DNA of 55,251 nt, taken from positions 1-55,251 of the forward strand of contig JAUXIC010000003.1 of assembly GCA_030621215.1 (NCBI GenBank). The letters run 5' to 3'. Positions 8,735 to 17,874 of this stretch are shown here, one piece after another; position 1 is the stretch's first letter; each line of letters begins with the position of its first letter. Below the pieces are notes generated by a model, which made no database searches, was not told the origin of the DNA, and saw only the letters and a list, made by a program, of their open reading frames with translations. The position numbers were made by a program, and so were the translations under genes. The DNA is from Caldisericota bacterium. GTDB lineage: Bacteria > Caldisericota > Caldisericia > Caldisericales > Caldisericaceae.

Positions 8735-9430
8735 ATGCCTTCAAAAGAAGATGAGGCAATTATAAGAGCGTTAAAACCAGTAATAAAAGGTATTGCAGCA
8801 TTACTCGGAAAAAACTGTGAAGTCGTATTGCATTCATTTATAAACTCGCAACATTCAATTATCGCCATCGAAAATGGAGAAATTACAAACAGACAAGTCG
8901 GTTCATCTCTCACTAATTCAGGACTGGAAATATTAAATGAAGCAATCCAAAATAATAAAGAAATCGTAGGCCCATACAAAAGCGTTTCCCCTGTAGGAAT
9001 TCCGCTACGTTCTGTTACTGTCCCTATCCGGAACAGAAAAGGCAAATTGATAGCTTCCCTTTGTCTTAATATGAATCTTACTGCGGCTATTTCACTGGAT
9101 GAATTTTTTACATCACTTACGCAATTTGCAGAAGATAAGACCTTAAGCAAAAATATCTCAAAAAATACATCTCACTCTACTATCGGATTAATGAAAAAAA
9201 TCTTTGACGAAGTTGCTTACGCTGTAAGTACAAAAAACAATCTTTCAGCAAGCCAAAAAAATAAGTTAATTGTAAAAAAATTACGCAACAGACAATTCTT
9301 TCAGATTAAAAATTCAGTCGAATTTATAGCTAATAAATTAAACGTATCGCAATTTACAATTTATAACTATATAAGAGAAATAAAAAAATCGGAAGGAGAA
9401 GGAGGCAATAATGGGAAAAAGTATCATTGA
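8735..9430 (+). CDS. YheO-like PAS/HTH transcriptional regulator
   Basis: IKGIAALLGKNCEVVLHSFINSQHSIIAIENGEITNRQVGS plus C-terminal HTH NKLNVSQFTIYNYIREIKK. Confidence 0.85.
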   Translation: MPSKEDEAIIRALKPVIKGIAALLGKNCEVVLHSFINSQHSIIAIENGEITNRQVGSSLTNSGLEILNEAIQNNKEIVGPYKSVSPVGIPLRSVTVPIRNRKGKLIASLCLNMNLTAAISLDEFFTSLTQFAEDKTLSKNISKNTSHSTIGLMKKIFDEVAYAVSTKNNLSASQKNKLIVKKLRNRQFFQIKNSVEFIANKLNVSQFTIYNYIREIKKSEGEGGNNGKKYH

Positions 9431-11369
9431 AAAAATCATTGAGAGCCACATTGTAGATGGTATCCCGAAAAAAGAAGAAGAAATCGGCCTGCACATTGAT
9501 CAGACACTCACACAAGACGCAACAGGGACTGCAACATACCTTGAATTTGAAGCAATGGGATTTAAAGAAGTAAAAACAGAAGCAGTCAGTTATGTAGATC
9601 ACAACACCGTTCAGGTAGGTTTTGAAAATGCTGATGACCATCGGTATTTACAGTCCGTTGCAAAAAAATACGGCATCACATTTTCCCGTCCAGGAAACGG
9701 CATTTGTCATCAAGTACAACTAGAGCGATTTGCAAAACCCGGAAATGTTTTAATAGGTACAGACTCCCACACGCCAACAGCAGGAGGCATTGGAGAAATG
9801 GCAATCGGCGTCGGAGGGCTTGATGTAGCAGTTGCAATGGGAGGAGGCCCATTCTACCTCACATACCCAAAAATAATAAGAATAGAGCTTACAGGAAAAT
9901 TGCAGCCCTGGGTTTCGGCAAAAGACGTTATACTAAAAATCTTATCCATACTTACAACAAAAGGCAACGTAGGCTACGCAATAGAATATGGTGGAGATGG
10001 TGTAAAGACGCTTCCCATTCCGGAACGTGCAACAATTACAAATATGGGCGCAGAAACAGGAGTAACTACGTCTATTTTCCCTTCCGATGAGCAAACACAC
10101 GATTTTATGAAAAAACAAGGAAGAGAAAAGGATTGGATTCCACTTGAAGCCGATCCAGATACACATTACGACAAAATAATAAAAATCAATCTTTCAGACA
10201 TAGAGCCAATGGTTGCATGCCCTGATTCGCCAGGTAATGTAAAAACAGTAAAAAAAATTGCCGGGTTGAAAGTTGACCAGATTGCCATCGGAAGCTGCAC
10301 AAATTCTTCGTATAAAGATTTAATGACTGTTGCGCATATTCTGAAAAATCACATTACAAATGAAGACGTTGAGTTTGGTGTAGCGCCAGGATCAAAGCAA
10401 GTAATAGAAATGATAGAAAAAGAGAGAGGTTTATCATCAATTATAAAAGCAGGAGCAAGAATTTTAGAATCTGCTTGCGGTTTTTGCATCGGCAACAGCT
10501 TTGCCCCCGGAACAGATGCTGTGTCTGTCAGGACAAATAACCGGAATTTTAAAGGACGCTGCGGAACAAAAAGCGCAAAAGTATACCTTGTAAGCCCGGA
10601 AACAGCTGCCGCAACAGCCATAACAGGAAAAATTACAGATCCAAGAGACCTGGAGAAAATGGGGGTTAAATATGAAGAAATAAAAATGCCAGAAACATTT
10701 GAAATAGACGACTCTATGTTTATCTTTCCGCTTCCGGAAAAAGAAAGAGAAAAAATAGAAATATTTAAAGGCCCGAACATAAAACCAATCCCAAAAAATG
10801 AACCTCCGCGAGAAACAATAAATGGCGTTGTAACAATTAAGGTAGAGGATAAAACAACGACAGATCATATAATGCCTGCAGGTCCCTATCTTAAATACCG
10901 TTCAAATGTACCAGAATACGCAACTCATGTATTTGAGCCCATAGACCCGCATTTCTCCGAGCGTGCTCTAAAAAATAAAGAGCAAAATATAGCAAATATT
11001 ATTGTAGCAGGAGAAAGTTATGGCCAGGGTTCATCAAGAGAACACGCAGCACTATGCCCAATGTATCTCGGCGTAAAGGCAGTTATCGCAAAGACAATAG
11101 AACGGATACACCAGGCAAACCTTGTAAATTTTGGCATAGTGCCTTTATTATTTAACAATCCTTCAGATTATGATGAAATAGAACAAGGAGATAGTATCGA
11201 AATATCTGACATAAAAAAGGTAATAGAAACCGGAGGAAAAGACATTAAAGCAAAAAATGTAACAAAAAATAAAGACATAACACTCAAATTATATCTTACA
11301 GATATGCAACGAAAAATCATACTCGCTGGAGGGCTCCTGCCCTTTACAGCAAAAGGAGATGTAAAATGA
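9411..11369 (+). CDS. acn: Aconitate hydratase
   Basis: [67 protein letters not shown]. Confidence 0.95.
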   Translation: MGKSIIEKIIESHIVDGIPKKEEEIGLHIDQTLTQDATGTATYLEFEAMGFKEVKTEAVSYVDHNTVQVGFENADDHRYLQSVAKKYGITFSRPGNGICHQVQLERFAKPGNVLIGTDSHTPTAGGIGEMAIGVGGLDVAVAMGGGPFYLTYPKIIRIELTGKLQPWVSAKDVILKILSILTTKGNVGYAIEYGGDGVKTLPIPERATITNMGAETGVTTSIFPSDEQTHDFMKKQGREKDWIPLEADPDTHYDKIIKINLSDIEPMVACPDSPGNVKTVKKIAGLKVDQIAIGSCTNSSYKDLMTVAHILKNHITNEDVEFGVAPGSKQVIEMIEKERGLSSIIKAGARILESACGFCIGNSFAPGTDAVSVRTNNRNFKGRCGTKSAKVYLVSPETAAATAITGKITDPRDLEKMGVKYEEIKMPETFEIDDSMFIFPLPEKEREKIEIFKGPNIKPIPKNEPPRETINGVVTIKVEDKTTTDHIMPAGPYLKYRSNVPEYATHVFEPIDPHFSERALKNKEQNIANIIVAGESYGQGSSREHAALCPMYLGVKAVIAKTIERIHQANLVNFGIVPLLFNNPSDYDEIEQGDSIEISDIKKVIETGGKDIKAKNVTKNKDITLKLYLTDMQRKIILAGGLLPFTAKGDVK

Positions 11370-12586
11370 AAATTACAGTAGAAAACGGCAAAATGCATGT
11401 ACCAGACAATCCCACAATTCCATACATAACTGGAGATGGAATCGGGAGAGACATTACACCTGTTGCTATGAAGGTATTTGATGCAGCAGTGGAAAAAGCT
11501 TACAACGGCCAAAGAAAAGTCGAGTGGCTAAAAATCCTTGCAGGAGAAGAAGCATTAGAAAAAAAGGGAGAACCGCTTCCGGAGGAAACAATAGAAGCAA
11601 TAAAAGAACATGTTGTTGCAATAAAAGGCCCTCTTACCACGCCAGTCGGCGGTGGGTACAGATCGCTCAATGTCACTATGAGGCAAGTTATGGACCTGTT
11701 TGTCTGCTTCCGTCCAGTAAGATATTTTGATGGCGTACCCTCGCCCATGAAACACCCGGAATTGCTGGACGTAATTATATTCAGAGAAAATACAGAAGAT
11801 GTGTATGCTGGAATCGAATGGCCATATGATTCAAAAGAAGCAATTGAGGTCCAAAACTTCCTGAAAGATAAATTAAACGTCGATATAAAAGAAAACTCAG
11901 GCATCGGAATAAAACCAATCAGCGTATCCGGCTCAAAGAGGATAGGGAAAGCAGCCATTGACTACGCACTTAAATATGGAAGAAAATCAGTAACAGTCAT
12001 GCACAAAGGAAATATTATGAAATACACAGAAGGGCTCTTCAAAAATGCAATTTATCAACTTGCAGAAGAAGAATATAAAGATACAGTAATCACCGAAAAA
12101 GAATTAACGGAAAAATACAACGGCAAATTACCTGACGGGAAAATCCTTTTGAATGATAGAATTGCAGATGCAATGTTCCAGCAGATACTACTCCGTCCCA
12201 GTGAATATGATATAATTGTCGCACCAAACCTGAACGGTGACTATATTTCAGACGCCTGTGCCGCACAGGTTGGCGGATTAGGTATGGCACCGGGGGGAAA
12301 CATAAACTTTAATACCCACATTGCACTGTTTGAAGCAACACATGGTTCTGCCCCAAAACATGCAGGAAAAAACGAAATAAATCCAGGTTCGATGCTTCTA
12401 TCCGGTTCTGAAATGTTTGAGTATATGGGCTGGGATGAGGTCAAAAAAGTAATTATTACTGCGATAGAGAAGACTATCAAAGAAAAATACGTAACCTACG
12501 ACCTTGCAAGGCAAATAGACGATGCAATAAAAGTATCTACTTCAGATTTTGGTGACAGGATAATCAAAAACATGGAGAATGCCTAA
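11366..12586 (+). CDS. icd: Isocitrate dehydrogenase (probably NADP-dependent)
   Basis: [71 protein letters not shown]. Confidence 0.95.
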   Translation: MKITVENGKMHVPDNPTIPYITGDGIGRDITPVAMKVFDAAVEKAYNGQRKVEWLKILAGEEALEKKGEPLPEETIEAIKEHVVAIKGPLTTPVGGGYRSLNVTMRQVMDLFVCFRPVRYFDGVPSPMKHPELLDVIIFRENTEDVYAGIEWPYDSKEAIEVQNFLKDKLNVDIKENSGIGIKPISVSGSKRIGKAAIDYALKYGRKSVTVMHKGNIMKYTEGLFKNAIYQLAEEEYKDTVITEKELTEKYNGKLPDGKILLNDRIADAMFQQILLRPSEYDIIVAPNLNGDYISDACAAQVGGLGMAPGGNINFNTHIALFEATHGSAPKHAGKNEINPGSMLLSGSEMFEYMGWDEVKKVIITAIEKTIKEKYVTYDLARQIDDAIKVSTSDFGDRIIKNMENA

Positions 12587-13845
12587 TGGCACAACGCGGA
12601 ATAAGAGAATACACAGCAAAAAAACTTTTGTCGAAATATATTAATGAATACTCCAGCGGAAAATTTCAGTATAAAGGTGAAGTAGCCCTTATATCCCCTG
12701 AAACCAGTATTGGAACGATTGCAGAAAAAAATAGCTGGATTAAAGAAAAACGCCTTGTTGTAAAACCTGACCAGCTATTTGGAAAAAGAGGGAAGCACAA
12801 TCTTGTGCTGCTTAATGCAACATATGAAGAGGCAAAACAGTGGATAAATGAAAAAATGGGAAAGGTCGTTAAAATTGGGCAAACAAAAGGACCGCTGACT
12901 CACTTTCTCGTAGAGCCATTTGTTCCGCACACTAAAGAATACTACATTGCAATTAAAACTGAACAAGACGGAGATAAAATATATTTTTCTGAAACTGGCG
13001 GAGTAGAAATTGAAGAAAATTGGGAAAATGTAAAAGAATATTTTGTCCCTGTTCTTGAAACGATAGATACCTTAAACTTCTCAACTGTAGATGAAACGAT
13101 AAAAGAATTCATAAAAGCGCTATACAAATTATTTGCAGAACTGGACTTCACATACTTTGAGATAAATCCTTTCACAATAATCAACAATGAAGTTATTCCA
13201 CTGGACCTCGTAGCACGGCTGGATGACACAGCTCTGTTCTGGAATAAAGATAAATGGGGAGATATTGAATTTCCCAACCCATTTGGAAGAACATTTACTG
13301 AAAAGGAGCAATTTATAAGAGACCTGGACGAAAAAACCGGTGCCTCATTAAAGTTAACCATACTTAATCCGAAAGGGCGTGTCTGGCAGATGGTAGCAGG
13401 TGGTGGAGCAAGCGTTGTATATGCAGACACAGTAATAGATCTCGGATATGGCAAAGAACTTGCAAGTTACGGAGAATACTCAGGCAATCCATCCGAGGAA
13501 GAAACTTACCTTTATGCAAAAACCTTACTGGAACTTATGACAAGAGAAAAGAACCCGAAAGGTAAAATATTAATCATAGGCGGAGGCATTGCAAATTTTA
13601 CTGATGTTGCGAAAACATTTAAGGGAATCATAAGAGCAATAAAAGAATATAAAGATAAGATAAAAGAAAACAATGTAAACATATATGTAAGAAGAGGGGG
13701 GCCAAATTACAAACAAGGACTTGCCCTTATGCAAAATTTAGGAGAAGAGACCGGTATCCCAATTGAAGTATACGGCCCAGAACTTAGCATGACTCGTATT
13801 GTTGGTATTGCCCTGAAAGGAGAGAGAGATGAAACAGCTATTTAG
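12586..13845 (+). CDS. aclB: ATP-citrate lyase, small subunit (ATP-grasp plus citrate-binding region)
   Basis: REYTAKKLLSKYI, RLVVKPDQLFGKRGKHNLV, GGGASVVYADTVIDLGYGKELASYGEYSGNPSEEETYLYAKTLLELM. Confidence 0.93.
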   Translation: MAQRGIREYTAKKLLSKYINEYSSGKFQYKGEVALISPETSIGTIAEKNSWIKEKRLVVKPDQLFGKRGKHNLVLLNATYEEAKQWINEKMGKVVKIGQTKGPLTHFLVEPFVPHTKEYYIAIKTEQDGDKIYFSETGGVEIEENWENVKEYFVPVLETIDTLNFSTVDETIKEFIKALYKLFAELDFTYFEINPFTIINNEVIPLDLVARLDDTALFWNKDKWGDIEFPNPFGRTFTEKEQFIRDLDEKTGASLKLTILNPKGRVWQMVAGGGASVVYADTVIDLGYGKELASYGEYSGNPSEEETYLYAKTLLELMTREKNPKGKILIIGGGIANFTDVAKTFKGIIRAIKEYKDKIKENNVNIYVRRGGPNYKQGLALMQNLGEETGIPIEVYGPELSMTRIVGIALKGERDETAI

Positions 13846-15664
13846 CAAAGAATCCCAGAGCATTATATACGGCAAACAACTAAAAGCAGTTCAGCGGATG
13901 TTAGATTTTGACTATATCTCTCAAAGAAAAATACCATCTATTGCATGCATTGTAGACCCCAACGGCAGCGGAATCGAAACAGCATTTTTCGGGAGCAAAG
14001 AAATCATAATACCAGTTTACAATACCATTAGCGATGCGGTAAAACATCACCCCAATGCAACAATAATGATTAATTTTGCATCATACCGTTCCGCCTTTGA
14101 AACAACAGTTCAGGCACTGGACATCTCTACGATTGATCTTATTACAGTCATTGCAGAAGGAATACCAGAACGAAAAGAAAGAATAATGAGAGCTTTAGCC
14201 AAAGAAAAAGGGAAAATAATTATTGGCCCTGCAACAGTAGGAGGCATTGTCTCGGGTAAATTTAGAATCGGCAATACTGGAGGAAGCGTTGAAAATCTCA
14301 TTGCATCAAAACTTTACAGAAGTGGAAGCGTGGGGCTTGTAACAAAATCGGGAGGCCTGTTAAACGAAATGTTTAACATCATTGCAAGAGCAGCGGATGG
14401 CATTAATGCGGGCATTGCGATTGGAGGAGACAGATATCCATGCTCTTCCCTCATCGACCATCTACTGCGCCACGAAGAAAACGAAGAAATTAAATTTCAT
14501 GTAATGCTCGGAGAAGTGGGCGGAAAAGAAGAGTATAAAGTTGTTGAAGCGCTAAAAAGTAGAAAAATCAAAAAACCACTTATCGCCTGGGTCACAGGAA
14601 CATGTGCAAAAATATTTCCAACAGAAGTGCAATTTGGACATGCGGGAGCGCGCGCGGGTGGCGAACAAGAAACAGCAGATGCAAAAAATATCGCCCTGAA
14701 AGAAGCAGGAGCCATTGTCCCAGATTCTTTTGACGGATTATTTGAAAAGACAAAAGAAGTTTATGACAGCTTAAAATCCCAGCATATTATTAGCGAAATT
14801 GAAGAATTTACTCCACCTGAGATACCCGTCGATTTCAAAAAAGCAGTAGAACAAAGCATCATAAGATACCATAAAGAATTTATAACAACAATTTCAGATG
14901 ACAGGGGTGAAGAAGTAAAATATGCAGGCATCCCTTTATCACAAATTATAGAAGAAGGAAAAAGCATAGGAGATGTTATAGGTCTACTATGGCTCAAGAA
15001 AAAGCTCCCAGAATATGCCACAAAATTCATCGAGCTTGTCATTGAAATTGTAGCAGATCATGGACCTTGTGTCTCTGGAGCACACAACGCCATAGTAGCA
15101 GCACGGGCAGGAAAAGACCTCGTTTCCGCATTAGCCTCTGGTATGCTCACCATTGGACCTCGCTTTGGAGGCGCAATAGATGGAGCAGGGCATTATTTTA
15201 AATGGGCAAAAGACAGCGGTCTCACGCCAAAAAAATTTGCTGATGAAATGAAGAAAAAAGGTATACCCGTCCCTGGTATAGGCCACAGGGTAAAAAGCAT
15301 AAGAAACCCGGACAAAAGAGTAGAGTTGCTTAAAAATTATGCAAAAACATACTTCCCAAAAACAGAATATCTTGATTACGCTCTTGAAGTAGAAAAAATT
15401 ACAACGGCAAAGAAAGAAAACCTTATCTTAAATGTCGATGGTTGTACAGGCGTTTTACTTGTAGACCTAATGAAATCTATCGGCTTTACAAATGAAGAAA
15501 TAGAGAAAAGAATTAATGCGGGTGTTTTAAATGCATTCTTTGTGGTAGGAAGAAGCATCGGTATAATTGGTCACATCATTGACCAGAAACTCCTTGAAAC
15601 AAAACTTTACAGAACTCCATACGAAGACGTACTTTACACATTACCGAGGGAAGAAAAATTATAA
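13829..15664 (+). CDS. aclA: ATP-citrate lyase, large subunit (CoA-binding plus citrate-synthase-like domain)
   Basis: GNTGGSVENLIASKLYRSGSVGLVTKSGGLLNE, phospho-His motif FGHAGARAGG, DHGPCVSGAHN, PGIGHRVKSIRNPDKRV. Confidence 0.95.
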   Translation: MKQLFSKESQSIIYGKQLKAVQRMLDFDYISQRKIPSIACIVDPNGSGIETAFFGSKEIIIPVYNTISDAVKHHPNATIMINFASYRSAFETTVQALDISTIDLITVIAEGIPERKERIMRALAKEKGKIIIGPATVGGIVSGKFRIGNTGGSVENLIASKLYRSGSVGLVTKSGGLLNEMFNIIARAADGINAGIAIGGDRYPCSSLIDHLLRHEENEEIKFHVMLGEVGGKEEYKVVEALKSRKIKKPLIAWVTGTCAKIFPTEVQFGHAGARAGGEQETADAKNIALKEAGAIVPDSFDGLFEKTKEVYDSLKSQHIISEIEEFTPPEIPVDFKKAVEQSIIRYHKEFITTISDDRGEEVKYAGIPLSQIIEEGKSIGDVIGLLWLKKKLPEYATKFIELVIEIVADHGPCVSGAHNAIVAARAGKDLVSALASGMLTIGPRFGGAIDGAGHYFKWAKDSGLTPKKFADEMKKKGIPVPGIGHRVKSIRNPDKRVELLKNYAKTYFPKTEYLDYALEVEKITTAKKENLILNVDGCTGVLLVDLMKSIGFTNEEIEKRINAGVLNAFFVVGRSIGIIGHIIDQKLLETKLYRTPYEDVLYTLPREEKL

Positions 15665-15685
15665 ATAACCCTTGTTGATGACACT

Positions 15686-15723
15686 ACCCCCCCCTTCCTG
15701 TCAGCTAGATAAGGAGGGGGGTT
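15686..15723 (+). terminator. Terminator after aclA
   Basis: acccccccccttcct-loop-aggaggggggtt hairpin. Confidence 0.65.
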
Positions 15724-15770
15724 ATGTTTCTATCCATTCCAAAATAAGCAAATATATAGTATAATATGCT

Positions 15771-16491
15771 ATGCCGATATTTTATTATCATGTTAAAAAG
15801 GATGCACAAGAAATAACAGTTGAAGAAAAAACTCTTATTCACCACCTTAGAGACGTAATGAGGGTTGGTAAAAATGAAAGCGTAAGATTCTTCAACAGTA
15901 ATTAGTAATTATATATATATCACAAAAGTAAAAGAAGCTACAAAAACAAAAATTGTTTGCCACATCGAAAAGAAAAGAAGAGTCAGACAATTCTTGCCGG
16001 AAATTTCAATCGTCCAGTCTGTTATTAAACCCCACCTACTGGAAGAAGTAATAAAGCTCTGCGTTCCTGTAGGAGTACAAACGTTTTTCTTTGCAAAAAC
16101 GGATAAAAGCCAATATAACATAGAAAAGAAAATCCAACGATTCAATGCAATTGCACTATCTGTAGCAGAGCAATCAGAAGTTGCGTTTATCCCAAAAATA
16201 GCCCTGCTAAATGGAATAGAAGATTTTTGTAAGCTAAAAGACAAGGGATTCCCTATTGTACTGGAGCCATTTGCTCAACAAAGCATTATGTCCCTCTTAA
16301 AAAATACAATGCCCAAAAAACTATCAATTATGGTAGGGCCTGAGGGTGGCTTTAGCAGAAAAGAAATAGAAATATTTAAAGCCTATAACATACCTTTTGT
16401 TTTCTTGAATACAGGGATGTTCCGCTCAGAACTCGCAGGATTTGCAAGCACACTTATAGTAAGAGAGCTTGTATCGAATCGCCAACAATAG
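15771..16491 (+). pseudogene. rsmE: 16S rRNA m3U1498 methyltransferase RsmE, frameshifted
   Basis: Frame from 15771 gives MPIFYYHVKKDAQEITVEEKTLIHHLRDVMRVGKNESVRFFNSN*; +1 frame continues NYIYITKVKEATKTK...IVQSVIKPHLLEEVIKLCVPVGV...MVGPEGGFSRKEIE...RSELAGFASTLIV. Confidence 0.85.
15897..15910. repeat. 7-bp tandem duplication (agtaatt x2) at the rsmE frameshift
   Basis: agtaattagtaatt read directly; removing one copy restores the rsmE frame. Confidence 0.9.
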
Positions 16492-16503
16492 CGGATCCTG
16501 ATC

Positions 16504-17874
16504 TTACTTAAGTAGTTCCTTTGAAATTTTATTGTGTTTATCGATAAATTTTTTCTCGTCTATTTTTGTAAAATGCCCTTCTTCTATTATCACCTGTCCA
16601 TTAATCATTGAGAAATCCACAGATTTTGCATCGCAAAGCACAAGGGACGCAACGGGATCAGTAAGTCCTCCCGCAAATTCAAGCCGATCCATCTTAAAGC
16701 CAATGATGTCTGCTGCCTTGCCCTTTTCAATAGAACCAATTTCTTTCCCCATCCTTAAAACTTTTGCCCCTCCGGCTGTAGCAAAAGATAAAGCTTCGCG
16801 TGGAGTCAAGGCATCTGCACCATACTTTACGCGTTGAAGAAGTAGCGCATTTCTGATTTCGAGCAAAAAGTTTCCTGTATCATTTGAAGAGCTTCCATCA
16901 ACTCCTAACCCGATTTTCATTGCCGTATTCTTCATTTTAGCGACAGGCGCAATACCAGAGCCCAGTCTCATATTTGAAGTAGCGCAGTGGGCCATACCCA
17001 CATTGTGAGCGGAAAGTTTTTCTATATCCTGTTCGCTCACATACACAAGATGAGCAAACCATACATTTGAATCCAGCCATCCTACTTTTTTCATATAATC
17101 AACAGGTCTCAATCCGAACTTAGAGAGACAAAACTCATCTTCATCCTTTGTTTCTGCAAGATGAGTATGTAGCAAAAGATTATACTTCTGCGCAAGAGCA
17201 ACACTTTCACGCATCAATTCTTCAGTAACAGAAAATGGTGAGCAGGGCGCAAGAGCAACCCGGCACATAGAAAAACGGGAGGGATCATGATATTTTTCAA
17301 TAACCCGCTCTGAATCACTTAAAATTTCATCTTCGGTTTGTACTACAGAATCCGGAGGTAATCCCCCATCCTTTTTAGAGAGAGACATACTGCCTCTTGT
17401 CCCGTAGAAACGCACCCCCGTGATATCAGCCCCTTCCACCTGCGCATCAAATAGATAGGGATGCCCTTTTGGGAAAAGGTATAAATGGTCAGTCGTGGTC
17501 GTAACACCACTTTTTATCATTTCAAGGATAGCTGTAACTGTAGATATCATCACGGCTTCCTCGTCAATGTTCTTCCATTTTTCATAAAGAAAAATCAACC
17601 AATCAAATAATTTTGTATTCTGTACCTCGGGAACTGCCCTGAAAAGTGATTGGTAAAAATGATGGTGGGTATTAACAAATCCAGGTAAAACAACCATTCC
17701 TTTCCCGGAAATTTCTCTATCAATCTCAAAATCAGGACAAACTTCACTCCCTACTTCTTTTATTACATTATCTTCGATATAAATCCATCCATTGTTAATT
17801 TCTGTTAGGTTCTTGTTAAATGTAGCAATAATATCGATATCTCTAATTAGTGTTCTCATTGCATTTTTCTTCAT
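16504..17874 (-). CDS. Amidohydrolase, 8-oxoguanine deaminase / chlorohydrolase family
   Basis: GFVNTHHHFYQSLFRAVPEVQNTKLFDWLIFLY, HTHLAETKDED, GVDGSSSNDTGNFLLEIRNALLLQR. Confidence 0.82.
   Translation of the reverse strand: MKKNAMRTLIRDIDIIATFNKNLTEINNGWIYIEDNVIKEVGSEVCPDFEIDREISGKGMVVLPGFVNTHHHFYQSLFRAVPEVQNTKLFDWLIFLYEKWKNIDEEAVMISTVTAILEMIKSGVTTTTDHLYLFPKGHPYLFDAQVEGADITGVRFYGTRGSMSLSKKDGGLPPDSVVQTEDEILSDSERVIEKYHDPSRFSMCRVALAPCSPFSVTEELMRESVALAQKYNLLLHTHLAETKDEDEFCLSKFGLRPVDYMKKVGWLDSNVWFAHLVYVSEQDIEKLSAHNVGMAHCATSNMRLGSGIAPVAKMKNTAMKIGLGVDGSSSNDTGNFLLEIRNALLLQRVKYGADALTPREALSFATAGGAKVLRMGKEIGSIEKGKAADIIGFKMDRLEFAGGLTDPVASLVLCDAKSVDFSMINGQVIIEEGHFTKIDEKKFIDKHNKISKELLK

Noticed and set aside
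15771-16491. Programmed ribosomal frameshift in rsmE
   Set aside because: No classic slippery heptamer plus structure was seen, and the 7-bp duplication explains the shift completely and simply.
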